A DNA stretch of 64,000 nucleotides from Porphyrobacter sp. TH134 (GCF_002855495.1 NZ_PKRO01000001.1:1-64000), one strand, 5' to 3'; numbered from the stretch's first letter, positions 9,449 to 20,226 are shown. Numbers and translations: made by a program. Notes: generated by a model from the letters alone, not told the origin.

Positions 9449-9723
9449 CAGCGCTTGCCCTTCTTGTCAGCAGCGTGACCGGGGAACGTGCGCGTGGGCG
9501 CAAATTCACCAAGCTTGTGGCCGACCATTTCTTCCGAAACCGAAACGGGAATGAACTTGTGCCCGTTATAGACATTGAAGGTCAGCCCCACGAACTGCGG
9601 CAGGATGGTGGAGCGACGCGACCAGGTCTTGATCGGCTTGGTGTTGCTCGCTTCCTGCGCGGTCTCAGCCTTCTTCAGAAGGCTCAGCTCGACAAACGGA
9701 CCTTTCCAGACGGAACGTGCCAT
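9448..9723 (-). CDS. rpsS: 30S ribosomal protein S19
   Basis: S19 binds 16S rRNA in the small-subunit head together with S13. The 91-aa protein begins [20 protein letters not shown] and contains the signature [26 protein letters not shown] region and [22 protein letters not shown]. It lies 6 bp after rplB. Confidence 0.98.
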   Translation of the reverse strand: MARSVWKGPFVELSLLKKAETAQEASNTKPIKTWSRRSTILPQFVGLTFNVYNGHKFIPVSVSEEMVGHKLGEFAPTRTFPGHAADKKGKR

Positions 9724-9729
9724 CGTCTA

Positions 9730-10566
9730 TTACCTCTTCTTCTTCGCGTGACGCGAACGGATAATCATCTTGTCCGTCTGCTTGTTATGGCGCGTGCGGG
9801 CACCCTTGGTCGGCTTGCCCCACGGGGTCACCGGATGGCGACCGCCCGAGGTCCGGCCTTCACCACCACCGTGCGGGTGGTCGACCGGGTTCTTCGCAAC
9901 ACCGCGGGTCAGCGGGCGAACGCCCATCCAACGCTTGCGGCCAGCCTTGGCGAAATTCTGGTTGCCGTTGTCGGGGTTCGACACGGCGCCCACAGTGCCC
10001 ATGCAGTCGGCGCGCAGGTAACGCTGCTCGCCCGAGTTCAGGCGGACAATGACCATGGCGCGGTCACGACCAACGACCTGCACATAGGTGCCGGCCGAAC
10101 GGGCGATCTGACCGCCCTTGCCCGGCTTCATCTCAACGTTGTGGCAAATGGTACCGACCGGCATCTGGCCCAGCAACATGGCGTTGCCCGGCTTGGTGTC
10201 GACCTTTTCGCCAGCGACGACCTGATCGCCGACAGCAAGACGCTGCGGAGCGATGATGTAGGTCTGTTCGCCGTCATCGTACTTCACCAGTGCGATGAAG
10301 GCAGTCCGGTTGGGATCATATTCCAGACGTTCGACGGTCGCCGGCATGTCCCACTTGCGACGCTTGAAGTCGATGAAGCGGTACTTCTGCTTGTGACCAC
10401 CGGCGATCCCGCGCGAGGTGACATGGCCCTTGTTGTTGCGGCCACCCGTCTTGCGCTTGCCTTCGGTCAGCGCCTTGACGGGCTTACCCTTGTACAGCGC
10501 CGACTTGTCGACGAGGATCAGACCGCGGCGTGCGGGACTGGTCGGTTTATAGTTCTTGAGTGCCAT
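9730..10566 (-). CDS. rplB: 50S ribosomal protein L2
   Basis: L2 is essential for subunit association and the peptidyl-transferase centre. The 278-aa protein begins [22 protein letters not shown] and holds the conserved C-terminal [21 protein letters not shown] region with the functionally important His in the DHPHGGG loop. Length is standard. Confidence 0.98.
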   Translation of the reverse strand: MALKNYKPTSPARRGLILVDKSALYKGKPVKALTEGKRKTGGRNNKGHVTSRGIAGGHKQKYRFIDFKRRKWDMPATVERLEYDPNRTAFIALVKYDDGEQTYIIAPQRLAVGDQVVAGEKVDTKPGNAMLLGQMPVGTICHNVEMKPGKGGQIARSAGTYVQVVGRDRAMVIVRLNSGEQRYLRADCMGTVGAVSNPDNGNQNFAKAGRKRWMGVRPLTRGVAKNPVDHPHGGGEGRTSGGRHPVTPWGKPTKGARTRHNKQTDKMIIRSRHAKKKR

Positions 10567-10589
10567 TGTTCGTTTCCTGTCCCTTGGCC

Positions 10590-10898
10590 TCAGATACCGC
10601 TGGTGATGTCGATCATTTCACCCTCAGCGAGGGTGACAATGGCCTTCTTCACGTCGGAGCGCTGATAGGCCTTGCCCTTCCAGCGCTTGGTCTTGCCCTT
10701 CATGATCAGGGTGTTCACGGCGAGGACCTTCTTGTCGTAGATCGCCTCGATCGCTTCCTTGATCTGGGGCTTGGTCGCGGTGCCCGCAACCTTGAAGACC
10801 ACGGCGTTGTTTTCCGACGCGAGGGTCGACTTTTCCGTGATGTGCGGCGCGATGATCACGTCATAATGACGCGCATCGACAGTCTGCTTCTTAGCCAT
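10590..10898 (-). CDS. rplW: 50S ribosomal protein L23
   Basis: L23 is the main docking site for trigger factor and SRP at the tunnel exit. The 102-aa sequence begins [25 protein letters not shown] and contains [31 protein letters not shown]. It overlaps the end of rplD by 8 bp, as is usual in this operon. Confidence 0.98.
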   Translation of the reverse strand: MAKKQTVDARHYDVIIAPHITEKSTLASENNAVVFKVAGTATKPQIKEAIEAIYDKKVLAVNTLIMKGKTKRWKGKAYQRSDVKKAIVTLAEGEMIDITSGI

Positions 10899-11520
10899 TG
10901 AAGCGCGCCTCCAGCTTTTCGACAGCAGCCTTGGTCAGCACCAGCGTGTCGTGGTTGAGGATGTCATAGACGTTGGCGCCCATGGCCGGGAGCACATTGA
11001 TGCCCGGCAGGTTGCCAGCGGCCTTCTTGAAGCCTGCGTCAACCTGTTCGCCGTCGATCACCAGCACCTTGCCAGCAAAACCGGCCTTGGCGAGGTGGCC
11101 CTTGAGGACCTTGGTCTTGGCTTCGGCAAGTTCCAGCGTGTCAACCACGACGAGACCGTCCTTGGCCTTGCTCGAAAGTGCCATCTTGAGGCCGAGCGCA
11201 CGGATCTTCTTGTTGAGCGACTGCTCGAAGTCACGCTTGCGCGCGCCGTGGGCCTTGCCGCCGCCGATAAAGATCGGAGCTGCGCGGTCGCCGTGACGGG
11301 CAGTACCGCCGCCCTTCTGCTTGCCGAACTTCTTGCCGGTGCGGGCCACGTCCGAACGCTCACGTGTCGGGCGGGCAGTGCCGCGGCGGTTTTCGAGCTG
11401 CCAGGTCACGACCCGGTGCAGGATGTCAGCGCGCGGCTCGATGCCGAACACGTCGTCCGAAAGCTCGATGTCTGCGCCCTTGACCGCAGTACCGTCGATG
11501 TTCTGAACCTTGATCTTCAT
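10891..11520 (-). CDS. rplD: 50S ribosomal protein L4
   Basis: L4 lines the exit tunnel and, in gammaproteobacteria, represses the S10 operon; the same mechanism has not been shown here. The 209-aa protein has the [32 protein letters not shown] extended loop and the C-terminal [22 protein letters not shown]. The start is 3 bp after rplC. Confidence 0.98.
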   Translation of the reverse strand: MKIKVQNIDGTAVKGADIELSDDVFGIEPRADILHRVVTWQLENRRGTARPTRERSDVARTGKKFGKQKGGGTARHGDRAAPIFIGGGKAHGARKRDFEQSLNKKIRALGLKMALSSKAKDGLVVVDTLELAEAKTKVLKGHLAKAGFAGKVLVIDGEQVDAGFKKAAGNLPGINVLPAMGANVYDILNHDTLVLTKAAVEKLEARFNG

Positions 11521-11523
11521 GGC

Positions 11524-12318
11524 TCAGCCTTCCTTGTTTTCTTGCGCGGCCGAAGCGTCGGTTTCGACGGCTTCGGTCACGACCACGTCTTCGGCGGCAG
11601 CCTCGACAACCGAGGAGGTCTCGTCAGCCTGCGGGGCCTTCTTGTCGAGCACTGCGCCAGGGAACGGCACGCCTTCGGGAAGCGGAAGCTTCACGGCGTC
11701 ACGAACGAGCAGCCAGCCATTCTTCGCACCCGGGACAGAGCCCTTGACGAAGAGAAGACCGCGCTCAGCATCGGTGCGGACGATTTCGAGGTTCTGCTGG
11801 GTGCGCTGACGGTCGCCCATGTGGCCGGCCATCTTCTTGCCCTTGAACACGCGGCCCGGATCCTGACGGTTACCCGTCGAACCGTGGGCACGGTGCGAGA
11901 TCGACACACCGTGGGTGGCGCGCATACCGCCGAAACCCCAACGCTTCATGGCGCCGGCAAAGCCCTTACCCTGCGTGTGGCCGGTGATGTCGACCATCTG
12001 ACCCGCAATGAAATGCTCAGCGCTGATGGTCGAACCGACCGGCACAAGGCCGTCTTCGTTTTCGACGCGGAACTCAGCGACGCGCTTCTTCAGGCCGACA
12101 TCGGCCTTGGCGAAATGTTCACGCTGCGGCTTGGCAACGTTCTTTTGCTTGGCTTCGCCCGCGCCGAGCTGGACGGCGAAGTAGCCATCACGATCGGCAG
12201 TACGGTGCGAAACCACCTGGCAATCTTCCAGCGCGAGAACGGTCACAGGCACGTGCCGTCCGTCCTCCTGGAAGAGGCGGGTCATCCCGACTTTCTTTGC
12301 GATAACGCCGGTGCGCAT
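11524..12318 (-). CDS. rplC: 50S ribosomal protein L3 with acidic C-terminal tail
   Basis: L3 is an early assembly protein near the peptidyl-transferase centre. The canonical part covers residues 1 to about 210 ([36 protein letters not shown]). A further 50 residues are acidic and Ala/Val-rich ([21 protein letters not shown] and on to AAQENKEG), giving 264 aa against 209 in E. coli. A 269-bp structured spacer separates it from rpsJ. Confidence 0.97.
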   Translation of the reverse strand: MRTGVIAKKVGMTRLFQEDGRHVPVTVLALEDCQVVSHRTADRDGYFAVQLGAGEAKQKNVAKPQREHFAKADVGLKKRVAEFRVENEDGLVPVGSTISAEHFIAGQMVDITGHTQGKGFAGAMKRWGFGGMRATHGVSISHRAHGSTGNRQDPGRVFKGKKMAGHMGDRQRTQQNLEIVRTDAERGLLFVKGSVPGAKNGWLLVRDAVKLPLPEGVPFPGAVLDKKAPQADETSSVVEAAAEDVVVTEAVETDASAAQENKEG

Positions 12319-12587
12319 CGTCAGTTACTCCTCAACAGAGGCACCCGGCGGACCATCCGCAAGGTGCATGGCGGACCACAGCGCAAACGCCGCAGCCCAA
12401 TTCAGCCCAAAATTTCTAGCAACGCCCCGTCCGGGCTGAGTGCTCCGCTTGGCCGGGTGGCCGCTGGAGCGAGACGGGGGACGCAGCCCGGATGATTTCA
12501 TCCGGCGGTATCCACCCTATCGTCAGGCGAGGCACATAGGGCCTCAACGATAGAGGCCCCCACCGAGGCGGGGGCATTTCGGCTGGC
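12319..12587 (-). promoter_or_regulatory. Structured 269-bp spacer between rpsJ and rplC
   Basis: Adjacent rpsJ and rplC are usually close, but here the gap is long and structured. I see CCGGATGA-TT-TCATCCGG at 12488-12505, a compound stem CTATCGT...ACGATAG (12517-12553) enclosing GAGGC...GCCTC, and GCCCCC...GGGGGC (12556-12575). No ORF is credible. On the minus strand the three hairpins follow the rpsJ stop in tandem, suggesting an attenuator or protein-binding leader for rplC and downstream genes. Confidence 0.5.
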
Positions 12588-12899
<312 letters not shown>

Positions 12900-12951
12900 G
12901 TCCTACTACCGATGCGAAAGAGCCAAGGAGCAACCGGTTAACCGGCATTTC

Positions 12952-13006
12952 CCAAAAACAAAGGCCGGCCCCGCTCAATTCCGGTTTCCCGAGAGCGGGC
13001 GGCCTT
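12952..13006 (-). terminator. Terminator-like hairpin in the rpsJ leader
   Basis: AAGGCCGGCCCCGCT (12961-12975) pairs, with a small bulge, with AGCGGGCGGCCTT (12994-13006). On the minus strand the stem is followed by TTTGTTTTTG at 12951-12960. It ends about 55 nt before the rpsJ start codon, downstream of the tuf terminator, so it is placed like an attenuator in an S10 leader. Confidence 0.6.
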
Positions 13007-13152
13007 CTTCAAAACTCGTAGCAGACGGGACGAATCTCGTCTGCGGATGCGCGCCTATACGGAGCGTGTTGGATTCTGGCAAGGGCCAAGTGGAAGGAAA
13101 TTGCGCGCGGGGGAAATCGCTTCGCCCAGCCCGCTTCCCTTCCCCTGACCTT

Positions 13153-13192
13153 ACGCAAAAAGGCCCGGCAGCTCCAAGGAGCGGCCGGGCCT
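13153..13192 (-). terminator. Intrinsic terminator after tuf
   Basis: AGGCCCGGC (13161-13169) and GCCGGGCCT (13184-13192) form a perfect 9-bp stem followed on the minus strand by TTTTTGCG. It lies about 40 nt beyond the tuf stop. The remaining bases of the 12900-13230 spacer show no ORF; they contain the second hairpin listed separately and presumably the rpsJ promoter. Confidence 0.8.
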
Positions 13193-13230
13193 CTTTCGCG
13201 TTCAGTCAGCCCCCAAGTGGGAGCAAAACC

Positions 13231-14421
13231 TTACTTGGTGATCTTGGCAACGACGCCCGAACCCACGGTGCGGCCGCCTTCGCGGATTGCGAAGCGCAGA
13301 CCTTCGTCCATGGCGATCGGTGCGATCAGCTTCACGCCGATCGAAACGTTGTCGCCCGGCATCACCATTTCGGTGCCTTCGGGAAGAACGACTTCGCCGG
13401 TCACGTCGGTGGTGCGGAAGTAGAACTGCGGGCGGTAGTTGGCGAAGAACGGCGTGTGACGGCCACCTTCGTCCTTCGACAGCACGTAGACCTCGGCTTC
13501 GAACTCGGTGTGCGGCTTGACCGTACCGGGCTTGCAGAGGACCTGGCCACGCTCGACTTCTTCACGGGCGACGCCGCGGATCAGGGCGCCGACGTTGTCG
13601 CCAGCTTCACCGCGATCGAGCAGCTTGCGGAACATTTCCACGCCGGTGACGGTGGTCTTGCGGGTGTCCTTGATGCCGACGATTTCGACTTCTTCACCCA
13701 CGTTGACGATGCCGGTTTCGATACGGCCGGTCACCACGGTGCCGCGACCCGAGATCGAGAACACGTCTTCGATCGGCATCAGGAAGGGCTTGTCGATCGG
13801 ACGGTCGGGCTGCGGGATGTAGCTGTCGACAGCTTCGATCAGCGCAATCACCGATTCCTTGCCGATGTTGTCATCGCGGCCTTCGAGAGCGGCCAGCGCC
13901 GAACCCTTGATGATCGGAATGTTGTCACCGTCAAAGTCATACGACGAGAGCAGCTCGCGCACTTCCAGTTCGACGAGTTCGAGGATTTCCTCGTCGTCAA
14001 CCTGGTCGACCTTGTTCATGTACACGACCAGCGCCGGCACGCCGACCTGACGGGCAAGCAGGATGTGCTCACGGGTCTGCGGCATCGGGCCGTCAGCAGC
14101 GTTCACCACCAGGATGGCGCCGTCCATCTGGGCGGCACCGGTGATCATGTTCTTCACGTAGTCAGCGTGACCCGGGCAGTCGACGTGCGCGTAGTGACGG
14201 GCAGCCGATTCATACTCGACGTGTGCGGTCGAGATGGTGATGCCGCGCTCACGCTCTTCCGGAGCCTTGTCGATGTTGGCGAAATCAACGGCAGCGCCGC
14301 CGTAGGTGTCAGCCATCACCTTGGTGATTGCAGCCGTCAGCGTGGTCTTGCCATGGTCAACGTGACCGATGGTGCCGATGTTGCAGTGCGGCTTATTCCG
14401 CTGGAACTTTTCCTTGGCCAT
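13231..14421 (-). CDS. tuf: Elongation factor Tu
   Basis: EF-Tu delivers aminoacyl-tRNA to the ribosome with GTP hydrolysis. The 396-aa protein has G1 GHVDHGKTT, the switch I region [13 protein letters not shown]3 DCPGHADY, G4 NKVD and the domain II/III core. It begins [21 protein letters not shown]. Only one tuf copy is in the window; it follows fusA after a hairpin-bearing 95-bp spacer. Confidence 0.98.
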   Translation of the reverse strand: MAKEKFQRNKPHCNIGTIGHVDHGKTTLTAAITKVMADTYGGAAVDFANIDKAPEERERGITISTAHVEYESAARHYAHVDCPGHADYVKNMITGAAQMDGAILVVNAADGPMPQTREHILLARQVGVPALVVYMNKVDQVDDEEILELVELEVRELLSSYDFDGDNIPIIKGSALAALEGRDDNIGKESVIALIEAVDSYIPQPDRPIDKPFLMPIEDVFSISGRGTVVTGRIETGIVNVGEEVEIVGIKDTRKTTVTGVEMFRKLLDRGEAGDNVGALIRGVAREEVERGQVLCKPGTVKPHTEFEAEVYVLSKDEGGRHTPFFANYRPQFYFRTTDVTGEVVLPEGTEMVMPGDNVSIGVKLIAPIAMDEGLRFAIREGGRTVGSGVVAKITK

Positions 14422-14463
14422 TTCTCTGGTTTACCTTCTTGAATGAAACAATGTGTTCGCGGG

Positions 14464-14497
14464 AAAAACGGCGGCACCCGCTGAATCAGGCGCCGCC
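14464..14497 (-). terminator. Terminator-like hairpin between fusA and tuf
   Basis: GGCGGC (14470-14475) pairs with GCCGCC (14492-14497) with a 16-nt loop, and on the minus strand is followed by GTTTTTCCC (14462-14469). It lies about 20 nt after the fusA stop. The stem is short, so partial termination is more likely than full; tuf commonly has an extra promoter. Confidence 0.5.
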
Positions 14498-14516
14498 CCT
14501 AGACTGCTGGCGCAGC

Positions 14517-16604
<2,088 letters not shown>

Positions 16605-16682
16605 GATGAATTCCTTGGTGTTGGAGAAGCGGCCCGGCCCAACAAGAGGCCCGCAGCGCGCTCCATATAGTGATGATTGTGA

Positions 16683-16719
16683 CAGCCGGAAGACCCCAAG
16701 TCACTTGGCGCCCCGGCTG
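16683..16719 (-). promoter_or_regulatory. Nested hairpin between rpsG and fusA
   Basis: CAGCCGG (16683-16689) pairs with CCGGCTG (16713-16719), and inside it CCAAG-TCA-CTTGG (16696-16708) forms a second helix. It lies 10 nt after the rpsG stop in a 124-bp spacer. It has no T-run and could be a processing site or a protein-binding element. Confidence 0.45.
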
Positions 16720-16728
16720 CCCACAATC

Positions 16729-17199
16729 CTACCAGCGGTAATGCGAGAACGCGCGGTTCGCATCCGCCATGCGGTGCGTGTCTTCGCGCTTCTTCACCGC
16801 GTTGCCGCGGTTGTTGGCCGCATCCAGCAGCTCACCCGACAGACGCGCTGCCATGGTGGTTTCCGGACGACCGCGCGCCGCATTGATCAGCCAGCGGATC
16901 GCGAGGGCCTGAGCACGCTCGGGGCGAACTTCCACCGGCACCTGGTACGTCGCACCGCCAACACGGCGGCTGCGCACTTCGACCTGCGGCTTCACATTGT
17001 TCAGCGCATCATGGAACAGCTGGATCGGGTCCGCCTTGGCCTTGGCCTCGACAGTCTGGAGCGCGTTGTACACGATACCTTCAGCGACGGCCTTCTTACC
17101 ATCATACATCAGGTTGTTCATGAACTTCGACAGGATCTGATCACCATACTGGGGATCGGGCAGGATGACCCGCTTTTCGGGACGACGACGACGTGACAT
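16729..17199 (-). CDS. rpsG: 30S ribosomal protein S7
   Basis: S7 initiates assembly of the small-subunit head and is the str-operon repressor in E. coli. The 156-aa sequence begins [20 protein letters not shown] and contains [22 protein letters not shown] and [25 protein letters not shown]. It is separated from rpsL by a REP-bearing 178-bp spacer. Confidence 0.98.
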   Translation of the reverse strand: MSRRRRPEKRVILPDPQYGDQILSKFMNNLMYDGKKAVAEGIVYNALQTVEAKAKADPIQLFHDALNNVKPQVEVRSRRVGGATYQVPVEVRPERAQALAIRWLINAARGRPETTMAARLSGELLDAANNRGNAVKKREDTHRMADANRAFSHYRW

Positions 17200-17228
17200 C
17201 GGATATTCTCCTCAAGACCCTGCCTGCA

Positions 17229-17362
17229 CCGTCACCCTGAACTTGTTTCAGGGTCCATTGATCGGCTTGGCTCAGGTCCTTTAATTTGTTTGCGAACTCA
17301 CCACCCAGGGAAACCATGGATCCTGAACTACGCTCGCTTGAGGCGAGCTATTCAGGATGACC
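17229..17362. repeat. Inverted REP doublet between rpsL and rpsG
   Basis: Two units of the same family face each other. Unit 1 at 17230-17259 reads GTCACCCTGAA...TTCAGGGTCCAT. Unit 2 at about 17315-17362, read on the minus strand, is GTCATCCTGAA...TTCAGGATCCAT with an inner GCTCGC/GCGAGC stem. This is a sphingomonad-type REP doublet inside the str operon. Confidence 0.7.
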
Positions 17363-17380
17363 TGTCCCCCGGACAGGTCA
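17358..17380 (-). promoter_or_regulatory. Hairpin overlapping the rpsL stop
   Basis: TGACCTGTCC-CCC-GGACAGGTCA is a perfect 10-bp inverted repeat whose outer end is the rpsL stop codon (17378-17380). No T-run follows on the minus strand. It could protect the rpsL 3' end or slow ribosomes or polymerase before the REP doublet. Confidence 0.5.
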
Positions 17381-17749
17381 CTTCGGACGCTTGGCGCCGT
17401 ACTTCGAGCGGCTCTTGCGGCGATCCTTCACACCCTGGGTGTCGAGCACGCCGCGCAGGACGTGGTAACGCACGCCGGGAAGGTCGCGTACACGCCCGCC
17501 GCGGATCAGCACAACCGAGTGCTCCTGCAGGTTGTGGCCTTCACCGGGGATGTAGCTGATGACTTCGCGGCTGTTGGTCAGACGCACCTTGGCGACCTTG
17601 CGCAGCGCCGAGTTCGGCTTCTTCGGGGTCGTCGTGTAAACGCGGGTGCAAACACCGCGCTTCTGCGGGTTCTGCTCCATCGCAGGGACCTTGGACTTGG
17701 CCTTCTGCGGAACGCGGCCCTTGCGGACCAGCTGGTTGATTGTCGGCAT
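17378..17749 (-). CDS. rpsL: 30S ribosomal protein S12 with Arg at the K88 position
   Basis: S12 controls decoding accuracy and is the main streptomycin-resistance target. The 123-aa protein starts [16 protein letters not shown]. Lys43 in [12 protein letters not shown] is kept, but residue 88 in [13 protein letters not shown] is Arg (codon CGC), where E. coli has Lys. K88R is an established streptomycin-resistance substitution in other bacteria, so low intrinsic sensitivity is inferred. The gene starts the str operon; the promoter should lie in 17750-17900, but I see no convincing hexamers. Confidence 0.98.
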   Translation of the reverse strand: MPTINQLVRKGRVPQKAKSKVPAMEQNPQKRGVCTRVYTTTPKKPNSALRKVAKVRLTNSREVISYIPGEGHNLQEHSVVLIRGGRVRDLPGVRYHVLRGVLDTQGVKDRRKSRSKYGAKRPK

Positions 17750-18420
17750 TAAGTTCTCACTTCACCTGATGAGGGTGGAACGGGTGCCAGACGATGTGGG
17801 GGAGAGATTAGCCCTGAACCGTCATCCCAGCGAAAGCTGGGACCCAGGGCCGCAGGCACCAAGGCCAGCGGCAAGAGAGCCGGACAAAACCGACATGACG
17901 TTCAAGCCGAAACGCTCCACCCGCCTATCCAGCCCTTCGGCCACCGGGTTACTTTGACGACTGCCTTTTCCGCGCGGGAGAGACGCGCCGCCAATGTTCA
18001 GCTCAAACCGGGGAGGCCCCGGAAGATGCGCGCCCTTAGGCGGGTTTGGATTGGGGGTCAAGGGTGGGTGTTGGAGCCGAGCGGCAGTCCTACGCCGCGC
18101 CCACGCCCAGCCCCGATACCCGCCCCGGCCTTGAGCCGGGGGCAGGCGGAAGGGGAGTATCAGCGCAACAAGGCCCCCTCCCGCTCGCGGGAGGGGTCAG
18201 GGGTGGGCGCGGAGCCACCACCGGCGCGAATCGCAATGAACCGGCGGGGCAGCCGCCGCAAGCGCGACCGCGCGCCGCGCCTTATGGCGCGGTAGCCAAG
18301 CAGCGCGGACGCGCTGCGCCCGGCGCTTGAGGGCGAAAACAAACAGACTCGGGGGCCACTACGCCTGCGTCCGTTATCCCGGCACAGGCCAAGGTTCTAT
18401 GGCCCGAAGAATTTACGATG
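17750..18420. other. 671-bp non-coding, REP-rich region upstream of rpsL
   Basis: No credible gene is seen. The region must hold the rpsL promoter on the minus strand. It contains a REP unit GTCATCCCAGCGAAAGCTGGG at 17821-17841, a CCCCGGC-TTGA-GCCGGGG stem near 18124-18141, and CCCCTCCCGC...GCGGGAGGGG near 18173-18193, all typical sphingomonad intergenic palindromes. The high-GC sequence gives several open frames without codon structure. Its right edge abuts the AT-richer island. Confidence 0.6.
17820..17849. repeat. REP-like palindrome
   Basis: CGTCATCCCAGC-GAAA-GCTGGGACCCAGG: a 6-bp stem CCCAGC/GCTGGG with the same GTCAT head and CCCA tail layout as the REP doublet at 17.2-17.4 kb. It lies about 75 bp upstream of rpsL. 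Confidence 0.55.
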
Positions 18421-19041
18421 TCAGGGATGCGCAACAAGATCTACCACTGCATTGCCACATGCAGAGAAAAACTCAATTGCACTTTCCGCCTCCGGCTTAC
18501 TTATTGGAAGCCGAGCGCCTGAAATAACGTCATAATCATATTCATGCACAATCGAATTTCGGCGACCCACCCACAGTATCTGCTGAGTTCTATGCTGGGC
18601 AGGGTCAACGCCAACTTTGGCAGCTATTTGATTCCACTTGTACTTCTCAGACCAAATAAGAGATAATCCATCACAGACCTTATCAGGATGCTGAAATGTC
18701 ATGGCTTTGAGCTTATTTCTGGCAAAATCTTCAAATTGCTGATGAGCGGGGATCACGGAAGCCGCAACCAAGGCCTTGTGCTGACTCACGGTTAAAGCTT
18801 CAGCGTCAAACTTAGGGGTACTTGGGCGGACCCCAAGGTACGCGTCCCTCATGCCCTCTCGTATCAAGTCGTGTAAAAGCGCATCATAAGCACTTACGGC
18901 ATAAACTATCTGTGCTCGCAGAATATCAGTATAATCTAGAATTCCCGAGACGCTTTTTTCAAGAAAATCGAAGACACTCCCAAGCGCCTTAATCTCAAGA
19001 ATTCGTGAGTTGAAGTGGAGAGCTTGATTATGCACAAGCAA
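18421..19041 (-). CDS. HEPN-like putative RNase partnered with a ParA ATPase
   Basis: This 206-aa, mostly helical protein has an N-terminal helical segment (YAVSAYDALLHDLIREG, residues 47-63) and an RX4H motif R161-NSIV-H166 in the context VGRRNSIVHEYD. That motif is the catalytic signature of HEPN ribonucleases; the context resembles the RiboL-PSP-HEPN group, but the subfamily is not proven. No ATG is near the 5' end: TTG at 19041 or, with better Shine-Dalgarno spacing, GTG at 19035. It overlaps the 3' end of the ParA gene by 8-14 bp, so translation is coupled. GC is clearly below that of the flanks, pointing to horizontal transfer. Toxic or defence RNase activity is inferred. Confidence 0.65.
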   Translation of the reverse strand: MLVHNQALHFNSRILEIKALGSVFDFLEKSVSGILDYTDILRAQIVYAVSAYDALLHDLIREGMRDAYLGVRPSTPKFDAEALTVSQHKALVAASVIPAHQQFEDFARNKLKAMTFQHPDKVCDGLSLIWSEKYKWNQIAAKVGVDPAQHRTQQILWVGRRNSIVHEYDYDVISGARLPISKPEAESAIEFFSACGNAVVDLVAHP

Positions 19042-20059
19042 TCACCTGCTCAATCTGCGCAACAATGTTGCGGAAATTTCCTTCGAAGCGATCACGGTTT
19101 TGAATGAGATTCGCGAGCACCGGTCCGGTTTCACCAATCTCAGCGTTCGTCACCTCAAATACTGGAACGTTAGCTGCATTAGACTTTGGCAAAAGACCTT
19201 GAAAATCAGGTATCTCAGCCAAGCAGTAATTTGCCTCAACAAGCTTCTCACCGTAGCAAGCCGCATCAAATACCATCCCGTTGTCCCGAAGTGTAGGATA
19301 CAGGATATTTGAAACGGTTGCCTTAATCTCGTCGATGTTATTTCTGTAGGGCCGTGCAGCCACGCCATTCCGAACGTTGAACCGTTGAATCAGCGAACCC
19401 ACCAACTTTGGCACACCCGCAGGAAGCGGATAAGCAGACTCCGCGAACAACTCGACTGCGCCATTTTTCCAAGACACCCAGCGAGGCAGCACGCTCGCCA
19501 GTGTCTGAATCGCCATAAGTGAAAAGGGATCTGGATTTGTAGGAATTACAAACCCATCGGAGATAAGGAACAGATTTTGATTAATTGCGCTGAGGCCAGG
19601 GTTTAGATCGATCAAGGTATAGTCGATATCGTACGCATCCTCGGTCAGCCTTAAAAGTTCAGCAAAGGCGCCCGGAAGATTTTGTAGCGTAGCCAATGCG
19701 TTATTCGCAGTTTGCGCAAAGGTAAGAGACGCATCGTACTCTGACAGGTTCATATGCCCGGCCAACAAATGAAGATTGGGCGCGCGCGCTGGTGTAGCAC
19801 ACATCACAGGCTCGATGGGGACGGGCTTGCCACCAAACGTTGAGGAAACCCCATCCTTTAAATTCTGATGCTTAGTCGCATCTTCAACGTAGTATTTTTC
19901 AAACTCGTCCCGGAGTATGAGAGCCGAAAGATTGCACTGTGGATCAGCATCAACCAGTAGGACGCGCTTCTCTCGAGCAAGCATCCAACCGATATTATAA
20001 GCTGACGTCGTTTTACTCACCCCACCCTTGTGGTTGAAGAATACTATGCGTCGGCTCAT
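19028..20059 (-). CDS. ParA/MinD-like ATPase of the HEPN island
   Basis: The 343-aa protein starts MSRRIVFFNHKGG (ATG 20059, GGAG 6 nt upstream); a longer frame to 20155 adds an unlikely leader. It has the deviant Walker A KGGVSKTT (K11, K16; Ser replaces the usual second Gly), Walker A' VLLVDADPQCN (D37, D39) and the switch II/Walker B region LIDLNPGLSA (D151). It lacks an N-terminal HTH and has no parB partner, so it is not a standard partition gene. The C-terminal half (residues 170-343) is unrecognised. It is co-oriented and overlapping with the HEPN gene, so it probably controls, localises or activates that protein. Base composition is AT-richer than the surroundings. Confidence 0.8.
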   Translation of the reverse strand: MSRRIVFFNHKGGVSKTTSAYNIGWMLAREKRVLLVDADPQCNLSALILRDEFEKYYVEDATKHQNLKDGVSSTFGGKPVPIEPVMCATPARAPNLHLLAGHMNLSEYDASLTFAQTANNALATLQNLPGAFAELLRLTEDAYDIDYTLIDLNPGLSAINQNLFLISDGFVIPTNPDPFSLMAIQTLASVLPRWVSWKNGAVELFAESAYPLPAGVPKLVGSLIQRFNVRNGVAARPYRNNIDEIKATVSNILYPTLRDNGMVFDAACYGEKLVEANYCLAEIPDFQGLLPKSNAANVPVFEVTNAEIGETGPVLANLIQNRDRFEGNFRNIVAQIEQVIACA

Positions 20060-20226
20060 TTGACACTCCAAAAATTTTTCGATGGTAGTCCTAGGACCAC
20101 TCGTCTTGTTTGCAAAGCTGATTTTTTTGGGTTTTTTGAGGGGCAGAGGCAGCATCTGGCAAACGGCCCAACCCTTCGAATAAGCGTTTTCCTACTCCCC
20201 CGCCTTCTGCAATCTCCTCCCGCCCC
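20060..20226. promoter_or_regulatory. Island promoter region with AT-rich tracts
   Basis: The 167 bp upstream of the ParA-type gene contain poly-A/T runs (GATTTTTTTGGG and GGGTTTTTTGAGG on the plus strand), the palindrome at 20085-20100 and the Shine-Dalgarno of the ATPase gene. The island promoter should be here on the minus strand, though I cannot assign -35/-10 boxes firmly. The plus-strand HTH gene begins at 20227, so part of the region may also serve that gene. Confidence 0.4.
20085..20100. promoter_or_regulatory. Palindromic operator candidate before the ParA-type gene
   Basis: GTAGTCCTAGGACCAC is a 16-bp near-perfect palindrome (core GTCCTAGGAC, arms GTA/CAC with one mismatch). It ends 26 bp upstream of the ATPase start codon, in the expected position for an autoregulatory site or a site contacted by the ATPase or an unlinked repressor. 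Confidence 0.45.
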
